Shown here: piece by piece, positions 39,006 through 51,922 of the stretch | Position numbering within the stretch: the first letter of the stretch is position 1 | How the letters are laid out: the number at the start of each line of letters is the position of its first letter | Assembly (NCBI GenBank): GCA_027186245.1 | Contig: CP114481.1 | Coordinates: 50,437,501 to 50,501,500 of the forward strand | Origin: Coriaria nepalensis | Lineage: Eukaryota; Streptophyta; Magnoliopsida; Cucurbitales; Coriariaceae | DNA length: 64,000 nt | Direction: 5' to 3' | The notes under the pieces: generated by a model | Seen by the model: only the letters and a program-made list of their open reading frames with translations | What the model was told of the DNA's origin: nothing | The model's database searches: none | Translations under genes and position numbers: made by a program

Positions 39006-39843
39006 TAGAAGAGACTCAGTGACATGACTTTAAGGCTAAACAAATGCATAGTTGCTTTCAATAGATCAACTGCAAGTTACCCACGAAAGTCATGTTTAAA
39101 TGCCGAATTTCGTTCGAAGCGATTTAGAAAGATTTAATGACTAAAAGAGACACAATAATATGACTTTAAGGCTAAAAAATGAATAGTTGCCTTCAATAGA
39201 TCAATTGCAAGTTATGCACGAAAGTCGCATTTTAAAAGCAAAAAGAGAATTGGTTCAAGGTGCCTCCAAACAATTTAATGATTGAAAAGACTGAGTGATA
39301 TGCTTTTTAATGCTAAAATAATGCATTGTTGTCTTCAATAGATTAATTACAAGTTATGTAAGAAAATAATGTTTGAAGGGCGAAAATAGAATTCTTTCGT
39401 ATTAATTTAGAACGATTTAATAACTCGAAGAGACTCAGTGACACGACTTTAAGGCTAAACAAATGCATTGTTGCTTTCAATAGATCACCTGCAAGTTATG
39501 CACGAAAGTCATGTTTAAAGGCCGAATTTCGTTCGAAGTGATTTAGAATGATTTACAAACTAAAAGAGATGCAAAAATATGACTTTAAGGCTAAAAAATG
39601 AATAGTTGCCATCAATAGATCAATTGCAAGTTATGCATCAAAGTCGCGTGTTAAATGCAAAAAGAGAATTGGTTCGAAGTGCCTTCAAACAATTTAATGA
39701 TTGAAAAGACTGAGTGATATGCTTTTTAATGCTAAAATAATGCATTGTTGTCTTCTATAGATTAATTACAAGTTATGTAAGAAAATAATGTTTGAAGGGC
39801 AAAAATAGAATTCGTTTGAATTAATTTAGAATGATTTAATGAC
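39006..39843 (+). repeat. Core repeat copy 12, two units, chimeric
   Basis: Units start at 39006 and 39425. The first is alpha with ttcaaggtgcctcc. The second joins gctttc (beta) to cacctgc (gamma) in A and aaaaaatgaatag (alpha/beta) to gttgccatc (gamma) in B. It is best explained as an exchange product that lost one unit. Confidence 0.87.
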
Positions 39844-41939
39844 TAGAAGAGACTCAGTGACATGACTTTAAGGCTAAACAAATGCATAGTTGCTTTCAAT
39901 AGATCAACTGCAAGTTACCCACGAAAGTCATGTTTAAATGCCGAATTTCGTTCGAAGCGATTTAGAAAGATTTAATGACTAAAAGAGACACAATAATATG
40001 ACTTTAAGGCTAAAAAATGAATAGTTGCCCTCAATAGATCAATTGCAAGTTATGCACGAAAGTCGCATTTTAAAAGCAAAAAGAGAATTGGTTCGAGGTG
40101 CCTCCAAACAATTTAATGATTGAAAAGACTGAGTGATATGCTTTTTAATGCTAAAATAATGCATTGTTGTCTTCAATAGATTAATTACAAGTTATGTAAG
40201 AAAATAATGTTTGAAGGGCGAAAATAGAATTCTTTCGTATTAATTTAGAATGATTTAATGACTCGAAGAGACTCAGTGACACGACTTTAAGGCTAAACAA
40301 ATGCATTGTTGCTTTCAATAGATCAACTGCAAATTACCCACGAAAGTCATGTTTAAATGCCGAATTTCGTTCGAAGCGATTTAGAAAGATTTAATGACTA
40401 AAAGAGACACAATAATATGACTTTAAGGCTAAAAAATGAATAGTTGCCTTCAATAGATCAATTGCAAGTTATGCACGAAAGTCGCATTTTAAAAGCAAAA
40501 AGAGAATTGGTTCAAAGTGCCTTCAAACAATTTAATGATTGAAAAGACTGAGTGATATGCTTTTTAATGCTAAAATAATGCATTGTTGTCTTCAATAGAT
40601 TAATTACAAGTTATGTAAGAAAATAATGTTTGAAGGGCGAAAATAGAATTCTTTCGTATTAATTTAGAACGATTTAATAACTCGAAGAGACTCAGTGACA
40701 CGACTCTAAGGCTAAACAAATGCATTGTTGCCTTCAATAGATCACCAGCAAGTTATGCACGAAAGTCATGTTTAAAGGCCGAATTTCGTTCGAAGTGATT
40801 TAGAATGATTTACAAACTAAAAGAGACACAATAATATGACTTTAAGGCTAAAAAATGAATAGTTGCCCTCAATAGATCAATTGCAAGTTATGCACGAAAG
40901 TCGCATTTTAAAAGCAAAAAGAGAATTGGTTCGAGGTGCCTCCAAACAATTTAATGATTGAAAAGACTGAGTGATATGCTTTTTAATGCTAAAATAATGC
41001 ATTGTTGTCTTCAATAGATTAATTACAAGTTATGTAAGAAAATAATGTTTGAAGGGCGAAAATAGAATTCTTTCGTATTAATTTAGAATGATTTAATGAC
41101 TCGAAGAGACTCAGTGACACGACTTTAAGGCTAAACAAATGCATTGTTGCTTTCAATAGATCAACTGCAAATTACCCACGAAAGTCATGTTTAAATGCTG
41201 AATTTCGTTCGAAGCGATTTAGAAAGATTTAATGACTAAAAGAGACACAATAATATGACTTTAAGGCTAAAAAATGAATAGTTGCCTTCAATAGATCAAT
41301 TGCAAGTTATGCACGAAAGTCGCATTTTAAAAGCAAAAAGAGAATTGGTTCGAGGTGCCTCCATACAATTTAATGATTGAAAAGACTGAGTGATATGCTT
41401 TTTAATGCTAAAATAATGCATTGTTGTCTTCAATAGATTAATTACAAGTTATGTAAGAAAATAATGTTTGAAGGGCGAAAATAGAATTCTTTCGTATTAA
41501 TTTAGAATGATTTAATGACTCGAAGAGACTCAGTGACACGACTTTAAGGCTCAACAAATGCGTTGTTGCTTTCAATAGATCAACTGCAAGTTACCCACGA
41601 AAGTCATGTTTAAATGCCGAATTTCGTTCCAAGTTATTTAGAATGATTTATTGACTAAAAGAGACGCAAAAATATGACTTTAAGGTTAAAAAAATGCATA
41701 GTTGCCATCAATAGACCAATGGCAAGTTATGCATCAAAGTCGCGTGTTAAATGCAAAAAGAGAATTGGTTCGAAGTGCCTTCAAACAATTTAATGATTGA
41801 AAAGACTGAGTGATATGCTTTTTAATGCTAAAATAATGCATTGTTGTCTTCTATAGATTAATTACAAGTTATGTAAGAAAATAATGTTTGAAGGGCAAAA
41901 ATAGAATTCGTTTGAATTAATTTAGAATGATTTAATGAC
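39844..41939 (+). repeat. Core repeat copy 13, five units with a sharp gamma-to-alpha junction
   Basis: Units start at 39844 (alpha with gccctc), 40263 (beta with caaattaccc), 40682, 41101 and 41520. Unit 40682 is gamma through gatttacaaac, then changes at about 40,818-40,825 to an alpha B monomer (cacaataatatg, gccctc). Unit 41101 pairs a beta A monomer with an alpha B monomer. Unit 41520 is the first delta unit: ctcaac in A, gttccaagttattt, gaccaatggc and gcgtgttaaatgc. Confidence 0.88.
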
Positions 41940-42778
41940 TAGAAGAGACTCAGTGACATGACTTTAAGGCTAAACAAATGCATAGTTGCTTTCAATAGAT
42001 CAACTGCAAGTTACCCACGAAAGTCATGTTTAAATGCCGAATTTCGTTCGAAGCGATTTAGAAAGATTTAATGACTAAAAGAGACACAATAATATGACTT
42101 TAAGGCTAAAAAATGAATAGTTGCCTTCAATAGATCAATTGCAAGTTATGCACGAAAGTCGCATTTTAAAAGCAAAAAGAGAATTGGTTCGAGGTGCCTC
42201 CAAACAATTTAATGATTGAAAAGACTGAGTGATATGCTTTTTAATGCTAAAATAATGCATTGTTGTCTTCAATAGATTAATTACAAGTTATGTAAGAAAA
42301 TAATGTTTGAAGGGCGAAAATAGAATTCTTTCGTATTAATTTAGAATGATTTAATGACTCGAAGAGACTCAGTGACACGACTTTAAGGCTCAACAAATGC
42401 ATTGTTGCTTTCAATAGATCAACTGCAAGTTACCCACGAAAGTCATGTTTAAATGCCGAATTTCGTTCCAAGTTATTTAGAATGATTTATTGACTAAAAG
42501 AGACGCAAAAATATGACTTTAAGGTTAAAAAAATGCATAGTTGCCATCAATAGACCAATGGCAAGTTATGCATCAAAGTCGCGTGTTAAATGCAAAAAGA
42601 GAATTGGTTCGAAGTGCCTTCAAACAATTTAATGATTGAAAAGACTGAGTGATATGCTTTTTAATGCTAAAATAATGCATTGTTGTCTTCTATAGATTAA
42701 TTACAAGTTATGTAAGAAAATAATGTTTGAAGGGCAAAAATAGAATTCGTTTGAATTAATTTAGAATGATTTAATGAC
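41940..42778 (+). repeat. 839-bp alpha-delta two-unit repeat, copy 1
   Basis: Alpha starts at 41940 and delta at 42359. Delta is itself mosaic. Its A monomer starts like beta but ends with gttccaagttattt and gatttattgac, as in units 7555 and 44037. Its B has gaccaatggc, as in 20976 and 44457, followed by the gamma-type gcgtgttaaatgc. Confidence 0.9.
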
Positions 42779-43617
42779 TAGAAGAGACTCAGTGACATGA
42801 CTTTAAGGCTAAACAAATGCATAGTTGCTTTCAATAGATCAACTGCAAGTTACCCACGAAAGTCATGTTTAAATGCCGAATTTCGTTCGAAGCGATTTAG
42901 AAAGATTTAATGACTAAAAGAGACACAATAATATGACTTTAAGGCTAAAAAATGAATAGTTGCCTTCAATAGATCAATTGCAAGTTATGCACGAAAGTCG
43001 CATTTTAAAAGCAAAAAGAGAATTGGTTCGAGGTGCCTCCAAACAATTTAATGATTGAAAAGACTGAGTGATATGCTTTTTAATGCTAAAATAATGCATT
43101 GTTGTCTTCAATAGATTAATTACAAGTTATGTAAGAAAATAATGTTTGAAGGGCGAAAATAGAATTCTTTCGTATTAATTTAGAATGATTTAATGACTCG
43201 AAGAGACTCAGTGACACGACTTTAAGGCTCAACAAATGCATTGTTGCTTTCAATAGATCAACTGCAAGTTACCCACGAAAGTCATGTTTAAATGCCGAAT
43301 TTCGTTCCAAGTTATTTAGAATGATTTATTGACTAAAAGAGACGCAAAAATATGACTTTAAGGTTAAAAAAATGCATAGTTGCCATCAATAGACCAATGG
43401 CAAGTTATGCATCAAAGTCGCGTGTTAAATGCAAAAAGAGAATTGGTTCGAAGTGCCTTCAAACAATTTAATGATTGAAAAGACTGAGTGATATGCTTTT
43501 TAATGCTAAAATAATGCATTGTTGTCTTCTATAGATTAATTACAAGTTATGTAAGAAAATAATGTTTGAAGGGCAAAAATAGAATTCGTTTGAATTAATT
43601 TAGAATGATTTAATGAC
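42779..43617 (+). repeat. 839-bp alpha-delta two-unit repeat, copy 2
   Basis: Alpha starts at 42779 and delta at 43198. By eye it is identical to the preceding 839-bp copy. A partial earlier example is the delta unit at 41520, which carries atgcgttg in place of atgcattg. Confidence 0.9.
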
Positions 43618-44036
43618 TAGAAGAGACTCAGTGACATGACTTTAAGGCTAAACAAATGCATAGTTGCTTTCAATAGATCAACTGCAAGTTACCCACGAAA
43701 GTCATGTTTAAATGCCGAATTTCGTTCGAAGCGATTTAGAAAGATTTAATGACTAAAAGAGACACAATAATATGACTTTAAGGCTAAAAAATGAATAGTT
43801 GCCTTCAATAGATCAATTGCAAGTTATGCACGAAAGTCGCATTTTAAAAGCAAAAAGAGAATTGGTTCGAGGTGCCTCCAAACAATTTAATGATTGAAAA
43901 GACTGAGTGATATGCTTTTTAATGCTAAAATAATGCATTGTTGTCTTCAATAGATTAATTACAAGTTATGTAAGAAAATAATGTTTGAAGGGCGAAAATA
44001 GAATTCTTTCGTATTAATTTAGAATGATTTAATGAC
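43618..44036 (+). repeat. Last alpha unit of the core
   Basis: This single alpha unit (atgcatagttgc, ttcgaggtgcctcc) ends the homogenised region. The next unit, 44037, is a flank type (cacctgc, gttccaagttattt). Confidence 0.9.
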
Positions 44037-45715
44037 TCGAAGAGACTCAGTGACACGACTTTAAGGCTAAACAAATGCATTGTTGCCTTCAATAGATCAC
44101 CTGCAAGTTATGCACGAAAGTCATGTTTAAAGGCCGAATTTCGTTCCAAGTTATTTAGAATGATTTATTGACTAAAAGAGACGCAAAAATATGACTTTAA
44201 AGTTAAAAAAATGCATAGTTGCCATCAATAAATCAATTGCAAGTTATGCATCAAAGTCGCGTTTTAAATGCAAAAAGAAAATTGGTTCGAAGTGCCTTCA
44301 AACAATTCAATGATTGAAAAGACTGAGTGATATGCTTTTTATTGCTAAAATAATGCATTGTTGTCTTCAATAGATTAATTACAAGTTATGTAAGAAAATA
44401 ATGTTGGAAGGGCGAAAATAGAATTCGTTCGTATTAATTTAGAATTATTTAATGACTCGAAGAGACTCAGTGAGAGGACTTAAAGGCTAAACAAATGCAT
44501 TGTTGCCTATAATAGATCAACTGCAAGTTATGCATGAAAGTCATGTTTAATGGCCTAATTTTGTTCGAAGTGATTTAGAATGATTTACTGACTAAAAGAG
44601 ACGCAAAAATATGACTTTAAGGCTGAAAAAATGCATAGTTTCCATCAATAGACCAATGGCAAGTTATGCATGAAAGTTACGTTTTAAATGCAAAAAGAGA
44701 ATCGGTTCGAAGTGCCTTCAAACAATTTAATCGTTGAAAACACTGAGTGATATGCTTTTTAAAGCTAAAATAATGCATTGTTGTCTTCAGTAGATTAATT
44801 ACAAGTTATGTAAGAAAATAATGTTTGAAGAACAAAAATAGAATTCGTTTGAATTAATTTAGAATGATTTAATGACTAGAAGAGACTCAGTGACATGACT
44901 TTAAGGCTAAAAAAATGCATTGTTGCTTTCAATAGATCAACTGCAAGTTACGCACGAAAGTCATGTTTAAATGCCGAATTTCGTTCGAAGCGATTTAGAA
45001 AGATTTAATGACTAAAAGAGACACAATAATATGACTTTAAGGCTAAAAAATGAATAGTTGCCTTTAATAGATCAATTGCAAGTTATGCACGAAAGTCGAA
45101 TTTTAAAAGCAAAAAGAGAATTGGTTCAAAGTGCCTTCAAACAATTTAATGATTGAAAAGACTGAGTGATATGCTTTTTAATGCTAAAATAATGCATTGT
45201 TGTCTTCAATAGATTAATTACAAGTTATGTAAGAAAATAATGTTTGAAGGGCGAAAATAGAATTCGTTCGTATTAATTTAGAATGATTTAATGACTCGAA
45301 GAGACTCAGTGACAGGACTTAAAGGCTAAACAAATGCATTGTTGCCTATAATAGATCAACTGCAAGTTATGCACGAAAGTCATGTTTAATGGCAGAATTT
45401 CGTTCGAAGTGATTTAGAACGATTTACTGACTAAAAGAGACGCAAAAATATGACTTTAAGGCTAAAAAAATGCATAGTTTCCTTCAATAGATCAATTGCA
45501 AGTTATGCATGAAAGTCACGTTTTAAATGCAAAAAGAGAATTGCTTCGAAGTGCCTTCAAACATTTTAATGATTGAAAACACTGAGTGATATGCTTTTTA
45601 AAGCTAAAATAATGCATTGTTGTTTTCAGTAGATTAATTACAAGTTATGTAAGAAAATAATGTTTGAAAGGCAAAAATAGAATTCGTTTGAATTAATTTA
45701 GAATGATTTAATGAC
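44037..45715 (+). repeat. Right-flank units matching 7,555-8,393 and 10,910
   Basis: Units start at 44037, 44457, 44877 and 45296. Units 44037 and 44457 correspond to 7555 and 7975 (spacing 36,482). Unit 45296 corresponds to 10910 (spacing 34,386), sharing acaggactt, aatggcagaatt and gaacgatttactg. Unit 44877 is a gttacgcacg type with ttcaaagtgcc and no exact partner seen. Confidence 0.86.
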
Positions 45716-48700
45716 TAGAAGAGACTCAGTGACATGACTTAAAGGCTAAACAAATGCATTGTTGCCTTCAATAGATCACCTGCAAGTTATGCACGAAAGT
45801 CATGTTTAAAGGCCGAATTTCGTTCAAAGTTATTTAGAATGATTTGTTGACTAAAAGAGACGCAAAAATATGACTTTAAGGTTAAAAAAATGCATAGTTG
45901 CCATCAATAAATCAATTGCAAGTTATGCATCAAAGTCGCGTTTTAAATGCAAAAAGAAATTTGGTTCGAAGTGCCTTCAAACAATTCAATGGTTGAAAAG
46001 ACTGAGTGATATGCTTTTTATTGCTAAAATAATGCATTGTTGTCTTCAATAGATTAATTACAAGTTATGTAAGAAAATAATGTTGGAAGGGCGAAAATAG
46101 AATTCGTTCGTATTAATTTAGAATGATTTAATGACTCGAAGAGACTCAGTGAGATGGCTTAAAGGCTAAACAAATGCATTCTTGCCTATAATAGATCAAC
46201 TGCAAGTTATGCATGAAAGTCATGTTTAATGGCCTAATTTCGTTCGAAGTGATTTAGAATTATTTACTGACTAAAAGAGACGCAAAAATATGACTTTAAG
46301 GCTGACAAAATGCATAGTTGCCATCAATAGACTAATGGCAAGTTATGCATGAAAGTCGTGTCTTAAATGCAAAAATAGAATTGGTTCGGAGTGCCTTCAA
46401 AAAAATTAATGATTGAAAAGACTGAGTGATATGCTTTTTAATGCTAAAATAATGCATTGTTGTCTTCAGTAGATTAATTGCAAGTTATGTAAAAAAATAA
46501 TGTTTGAAGGGCGAAAATAGAATTCGTTTGAATTAATTTATAATGATTTAATGACTAGAAGAGACTCAGTGACATGACTTTAAGGCAAAACAAATGCATT
46601 GTTGCTTTCAATAGATCAACTGCAAGTTACCCACGAAAGTCATGTTTAAATGCCGAATTTCGTTCGAAGTGATTTAGAAAAATTTAATGACTAAAAGAGA
46701 CACAATAATATGACTTTAAGGCTAAAAAATGAATAGTTTCCTTCAATAGATCAATTGCAAGTTATGCACGAAAGACACATTTTAAAAGCAAAAAGAGAAT
46801 TGGTTCGAAGTGCCTTCAAACAATTTAATGATTGAAAAGACTGAGTGATATGCTTTTTAATGCTAAAATAATGCATTGTTGTCTTCAATAGATTAATTAC
46901 AAGTTATGTAAGAAAATAATGTTTGAAGGGCGAAAATAGAATTCTTTCGTATTAATTTGGAATGATTTAATGACTCGAAGAGACTCAGTGACATGACTTT
47001 AAGGCTAAACAAATGTATTGTTGCTTTCAATAGATCAACTGCAAGTTACCCATGAAAGTCATGTTTAAAGGCCGAATTTTGTTCGAAGCGATTTAGAAAG
47101 ATTTAATGACTAAAAGAGACACAATAATATGACTTTAAGGCTAAAAAATGAATAGTTGCCTTCAATAGATCAATTGCAAGTTATGCACGAAAGTCGCATT
47201 TTAAAAGCAAAAAGAGAATTGGTTCGAAGTGCCTTCAAACAATTTAATGATTGAAAAGACTGAGTGATATGCTTTTTAATGCTAAAATAATGCGTTGTTG
47301 TCTTCAATAGATTAATTACAAGTTATGTAAGAAAATAATGTTTAAAGGGCGAAAATAGAATTCTTTCGCATTAATTTAGAATGAATTAATGACTCGAAGA
47401 GACTCAGTGACATGACTTAAAGGCTAAACAAATGCATTGTTGCCTTCAATAGATCACCTGCAAGTTATTGACGAAAGTCATGTTTAAAGGCCCCATTTCG
47501 TTCGAAGTGATTTAGAAAGATTTAATAACAAAAAGAGACGCAATAATATGACTTTAAGGCTAAAAAATAAATAGTTGCCTTCAATAGATCAATTGCAAGT
47601 TATGCATGAAAGTTGTGTCTTAAATGCAAAAATAGAATTGGTTCGGAGTGCCTTCAGAAAAATTAATGATTGAAAAGACTGAGTGATATGCTTTTTAATG
47701 CTAAAATAATGCATTGTTGTCTTCAGTAGATTAACTGCAAGTTATGTAAGAAAATAATGTTTGAATGGCGAAAATAGAATTCGTCCGAATTAATTTAGAA
47801 TTATATAATGACTAGAAGAGACTCAGTGACATGACTTTAAGGCTAAACAAAAGCATTGTTGCCTTCAATAGATCAACTGCAAGTTATGGACGAAAGTCAT
47901 GTTTAAAGGCTGAATTTCGTTAGAAGTGATTTAGAATGATTTACTGACTAAAAGAGACGCAAAAATATGACTTTAAGGCTAAAAAAATGCATAGTTGCCA
48001 TCAATAGATCAATTGAAAGTTATGGATGAAAGTCACGTTTTAAGTGCAAAAAGAGAATTGGTTCGAAGTGCCTTCTGACAATTTAATTATTGAAAAGCCT
48101 GAGTGATATGCTTTTTAATGCTAAAATAATGCATTGTTGTCTTCAGTAGATTAATTACAAGTTATGTAAGAAAATAATGTTTGAAGGGCAAAAATAGAAT
48201 TCGTTCGTATTACTTTAGAATGATTTAATGACTCGAAGAGACTCAGTGACATGACTTAAAAGCTAAACAAATGCATTGTTGCCTTCAATAGATCACCTGC
48301 AAGTTATGCACGAAAGTCATGTTTAAAGGCCAAATTTCGTTCGAAGTGATTTAGAAAGATTTAATGACTAAAAGAGACGCAATAATATGACTCTAAGGCT
48401 AAAAAATGAATAGTTGCCTTCAATAGGTCAATTGCAAGTTATGCATGAAAATCGTGTCTTAAATGCAAAAATAGAATTGGTTCGAAGTGCCTTCAAAAAA
48501 ATTAATGATTGAAAAGACTGAGTGATATGCTTTTTAATGCTAAAATAATGCATTGTTATCTTCAATAGATTAATTACAAGTTATGTAAGAAAATAATGTT
48601 TCAAGGGCAAAAATCGAATTCGTTTGAATTAATTTAGAATGATTTAATGACTAGAAGAGACTCAGTGACATGACTTTAAGGCTAAACATATGCATTGTTG

Positions 48701-49908
48701 ACTTCAATAGATCAACTGCAAGTTATGCACGAAAATCTTTTTTAAAGGCCGAATTTCGTTCGAAGTGATTTGTAATGATTTACTGACTAAAAGAGATGCA
48801 AAAATATGACTTTACGGCTAAAAAATGCATAGTTGCCATCAATAAATCAATTGCAAGTTATGCATCAAAGTCGCGTTTTAAATGCAAAAAGAAAATTGGT
48901 TCGAAGTGCCTTCAAACAATTCAATGGTTGAAAAGACTGAGTGATATGCTTTTTATTGCTAAAATAATCCATTGTTGTCTTCAATAGATTAATTACAAGT
49001 TATGTAAGAAAATAATGTTTGAAGGGCGAAAATAGAATTCGTTCGAATTAATTTAGAATGATTTAATGACTAGAAGAGACTCAGTGACATGACTTAAAGG
49101 CTAAAGAAATGCATTGTTGCTTTCAATAAATCAACTGCAAGTTACCCACGAAAGTCATGTTTAAAGGCCGAATTTCGTTCGAAGCGATTTAGAAAGATTT
49201 AATGACTAAAAGAGACACAATAATATGACTTTAAGGCTAAAAAATGAATAGTTGCCTTCAATAGATCAATTGCAAGTTATGCATGAAAGTCACGTTTTAA
49301 ATGCAAAAAGAGAATTGGTTCGAAGTGCTTTCAAACATTTTAATGATTAAAAACACTGAGTGATATGCTTTTTAAAGCTAAAATAATGCATTGTTGTCTT
49401 CAGTAGATTAATTACAAGTTATGTAAGAAAAGAATATTTGAAGGGCAAAAATAGAATTCGTTTGAATTAATTTAGAATGATTTAATGACTAGAAGAGACT
49501 CAGTGACATGACTTTAAGGCTAAACAAATGCATTGTTGCTTTCAATAGATCAACTGCAAGTTACCCATGAAAGTCATGTTTAAAGGCCGAATTTTGTTCG
49601 AAGCGATTTAGAAAGATTTAATGACTAAAAGAGACACAATAATATGACTTTAAGGCTAAAAAATGAATAGTTGCCTTCAATAGATCAATTGCAAGTTTTG
49701 CACGAAAGTCGCATTTTAAAAGCAAAAAGAGAATTGGTTCGAAGTGCCTTCAAACAATTTAATGATTGAAAAGACTGAGTGATATGCTTTTTAAAGCTAA
49801 AATAATGCATTGTTGTCTTCAGTAGATTAATTACAAGTTATGTAAGAAAAGAATGTTTGAAGGGGGAAAATAGAATTCCTTCGTATTAATTTAGAATGAT
49901 TTAATGAC
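45716..49908 (+). repeat. Right-flank units repeating left-flank order
   Basis: Units start at 45716, 46136, 46556, 46975, 47394, 47813, 48233, 48652, 49071 and 49490. By diagnostic variants they pair in order with 12169, 12589, 13009, 13847, 16784, 17203, 17623, 18042, 19301 and 19720. The spacing falls stepwise from 33,547 to 33,128 to 30,610 to 29,770 bp as whole units drop out. Unit 48652 is mosaic: its second half carries aattcaatgg, otherwise seen in the 12169 class. Confidence 0.86.
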
Positions 49909-51807
49909 TCGAATAGACTCAGTGACATGACTTAAAGCTAAACAAATGCATTGTTGCCTTCAATAGATTAACTATAAGTTATGCACGAAAGTCATGTTTA
50001 AAGCCCGAATTTCGTTCGAAGTGATTTAGAAAGATTTAATGACTAAAAGAGACGCAATAATATGACTTTAAGGCTAAAAAATGAATAGTTACCTTCAATA
50101 GATCAATTGCAAGTCATGCATGAAAGTCGTGTCTTAAATGCAAAAATAGAATTGGTTCGAAGTGCCTTCAAAACAATTAATGATTGAAAAGACTGAGTGA
50201 TATGCTTTTTAATGCTAAAATAATGCATTGTTTTCTTCAATAGATTAATTGCAAGTTATGTAAGAAAATAATGTTTGAAGGGCGAAAATAGAATTCGTTC
50301 GAATTTATTTAGAATGATTTAATGACTAGAAGAGACTCAGTGACATGACTTTAAGGCTAAATAATTGCATTGTTGCCTTCAATAGATCAACTGCAAGTTA
50401 TGCACGAAAGTCATGTTTAAAGGCCGAATTTCATTCGAAGTGATTTAGAATGATTTACTGACTAAAAGAGACGCAAAAATATGACTTTAAGGCTAAAAAA
50501 ATGCATAGTTTCCTCAATAGATCAATTGCAAGTTATGCATGAAAGTCACGTTTTAAATGCAAAAGGAGAATTGGTTCGAAGTGCCTTCAAACATTTTAAT
50601 GATTGAAAACACTGAGTGATATGCTTTTTAAAGCTAAAATAATGCATTGTTGTCTTCAGTAGATTAATTACAAGTTATGTAAGAAAATAATGTTTGAAGG
50701 GCAAAAATAGAATTCGTTTGAATTAATTTAGAATGATTTAATGACTAGAAGAGACTCAGTGACATGACTTAAAGGCTAAACAAATGCATTGTTGCTTTCA
50801 ATAGATCAACTGCAAATTACCCACGAAAGTCATGTTTAAAGGCCGAATTTCGTTCGAAGCGATTTGGAAAGATTTAATGACTAAAAGAGAGACAATAAAA
50901 TGACTTTAAGGCTAAAAAAATGAATAGTTGCCTTCAATAGATCAATTGCAAGTTATGCACGAAAGTCGCGTTTTAAAAGCAAAAAGTGAATTGGTTCGAG
51001 GTGCCTTCAAAGAATTCAATGATTGAAAAGACTGAGTGATATGGTTTTTAGTGCTAAAATAATGCATTGTTGTCTTCAATAGATTAATTACAAGTTATGT
51101 AAGAAAATAATGTTGGAAGGGCGAAAATAGAATTCGTTCGTATTAATTTAGAATGATTTAATGACTCGAAGAGACTCAGTGACAGGACTTAAAGGCTAAA
51201 CAAATGCATTGTTGCCTATAATAGATCAATTGCAAGTTATGCATGAAAGTCATGTTTAATGGCCGAATTTCGTTCGAAGTGATTTAGAATGATTTACTGA
51301 CTAAAAGAGACGCAAAAATATGACTTTAAGGCTAAAAAAATGCATAGTTTCCTTCAATAGATCAATTGCAAGTTATGCATGAAAGTCGCATTTTAAATGC
51401 AAAAAGAGAATTGGTTCGAAGTGCCTTCAAACATTTTAATGATTGAAAACACCGAGTGATATGCTTTTTAAAGCTAAAATAATGCATTGTTGTCTTCAGT
51501 AGATTAATTACAAGTTATGTAAGAAAATAATGTTTGTAGGGCAAAAATAGAATTCGTTTGAATTAATTTAGAATGATTTAATGACTAGAAGAGACTTAGT
51601 GACAAGAGTTTAAGGCTAAACAAATGCATTGTTGCTTTCAATAGATCAACTGCAAGTTACCCACGAAAGTCATGTTTAAAGGCCGAATTTCGTTCGAAGC
51701 GATTTAGAAAAGTTTCATGACTAAAAGATTAGTTAGTCTTGACTAATTAGTTTTGCAAAATGCATTTAATTTAATAATAATTAGAACCTAAGAGATATTG
51801 TGCGGTA

Positions 51808-51856
51808 CGTATAGTAACATTTTTTTGGCCAAACGTATAGTAACATTTTTTTGGCC
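51808..51856 (+). repeat. Two 23-bp direct repeats inside insert copy 1
   Basis: Identical 23-bp copies lie at 51,808-51,830 and 51,834-51,856, with a 3-bp spacer (period 26). Each runs from cgtatag through a run of seven T to ggcc. Confidence 0.95.
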
Positions 51857-51922
51857 CCCTCTCAATTATGAAATATCGACATTATTCAGCTGTCACTCCT
51901 CTCCTTCCTCCACTTCTAGATG

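Larger units (their letters stand above)
21396..44036 (+). repeat. Homogenised core of 1,258-bp higher-order repeats
   Basis: The marker atgcatagttgc in the A monomer (alpha unit) recurs at 21437, 22695, 25210, 26468, 27726, 28984, 30242, 31919, 34435, 35693, 37789, 39047, 39885, 41981, 42820 and 43659. Spacings are 1,258 bp or other whole numbers of ~419-bp units (838/839, 1,677, 2,096, 2,515/2,516). The typical copy is alpha-beta-gamma. Copies differ by only a few scattered bases, far less than in the flanks, which indicates recent amplification. Confidence 0.93.

Noticed and set aside
21396..44036. Core regularity as proof of an assembly artefact
   Set aside because: Private base changes mark individual copies (for example at 21,484, 30,350 and near 38,236), and copy lengths vary among 2, 3, 4, 5 and 6 units. 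That is more like real structure than a looped assembly. Exact copy number still depends on read support.
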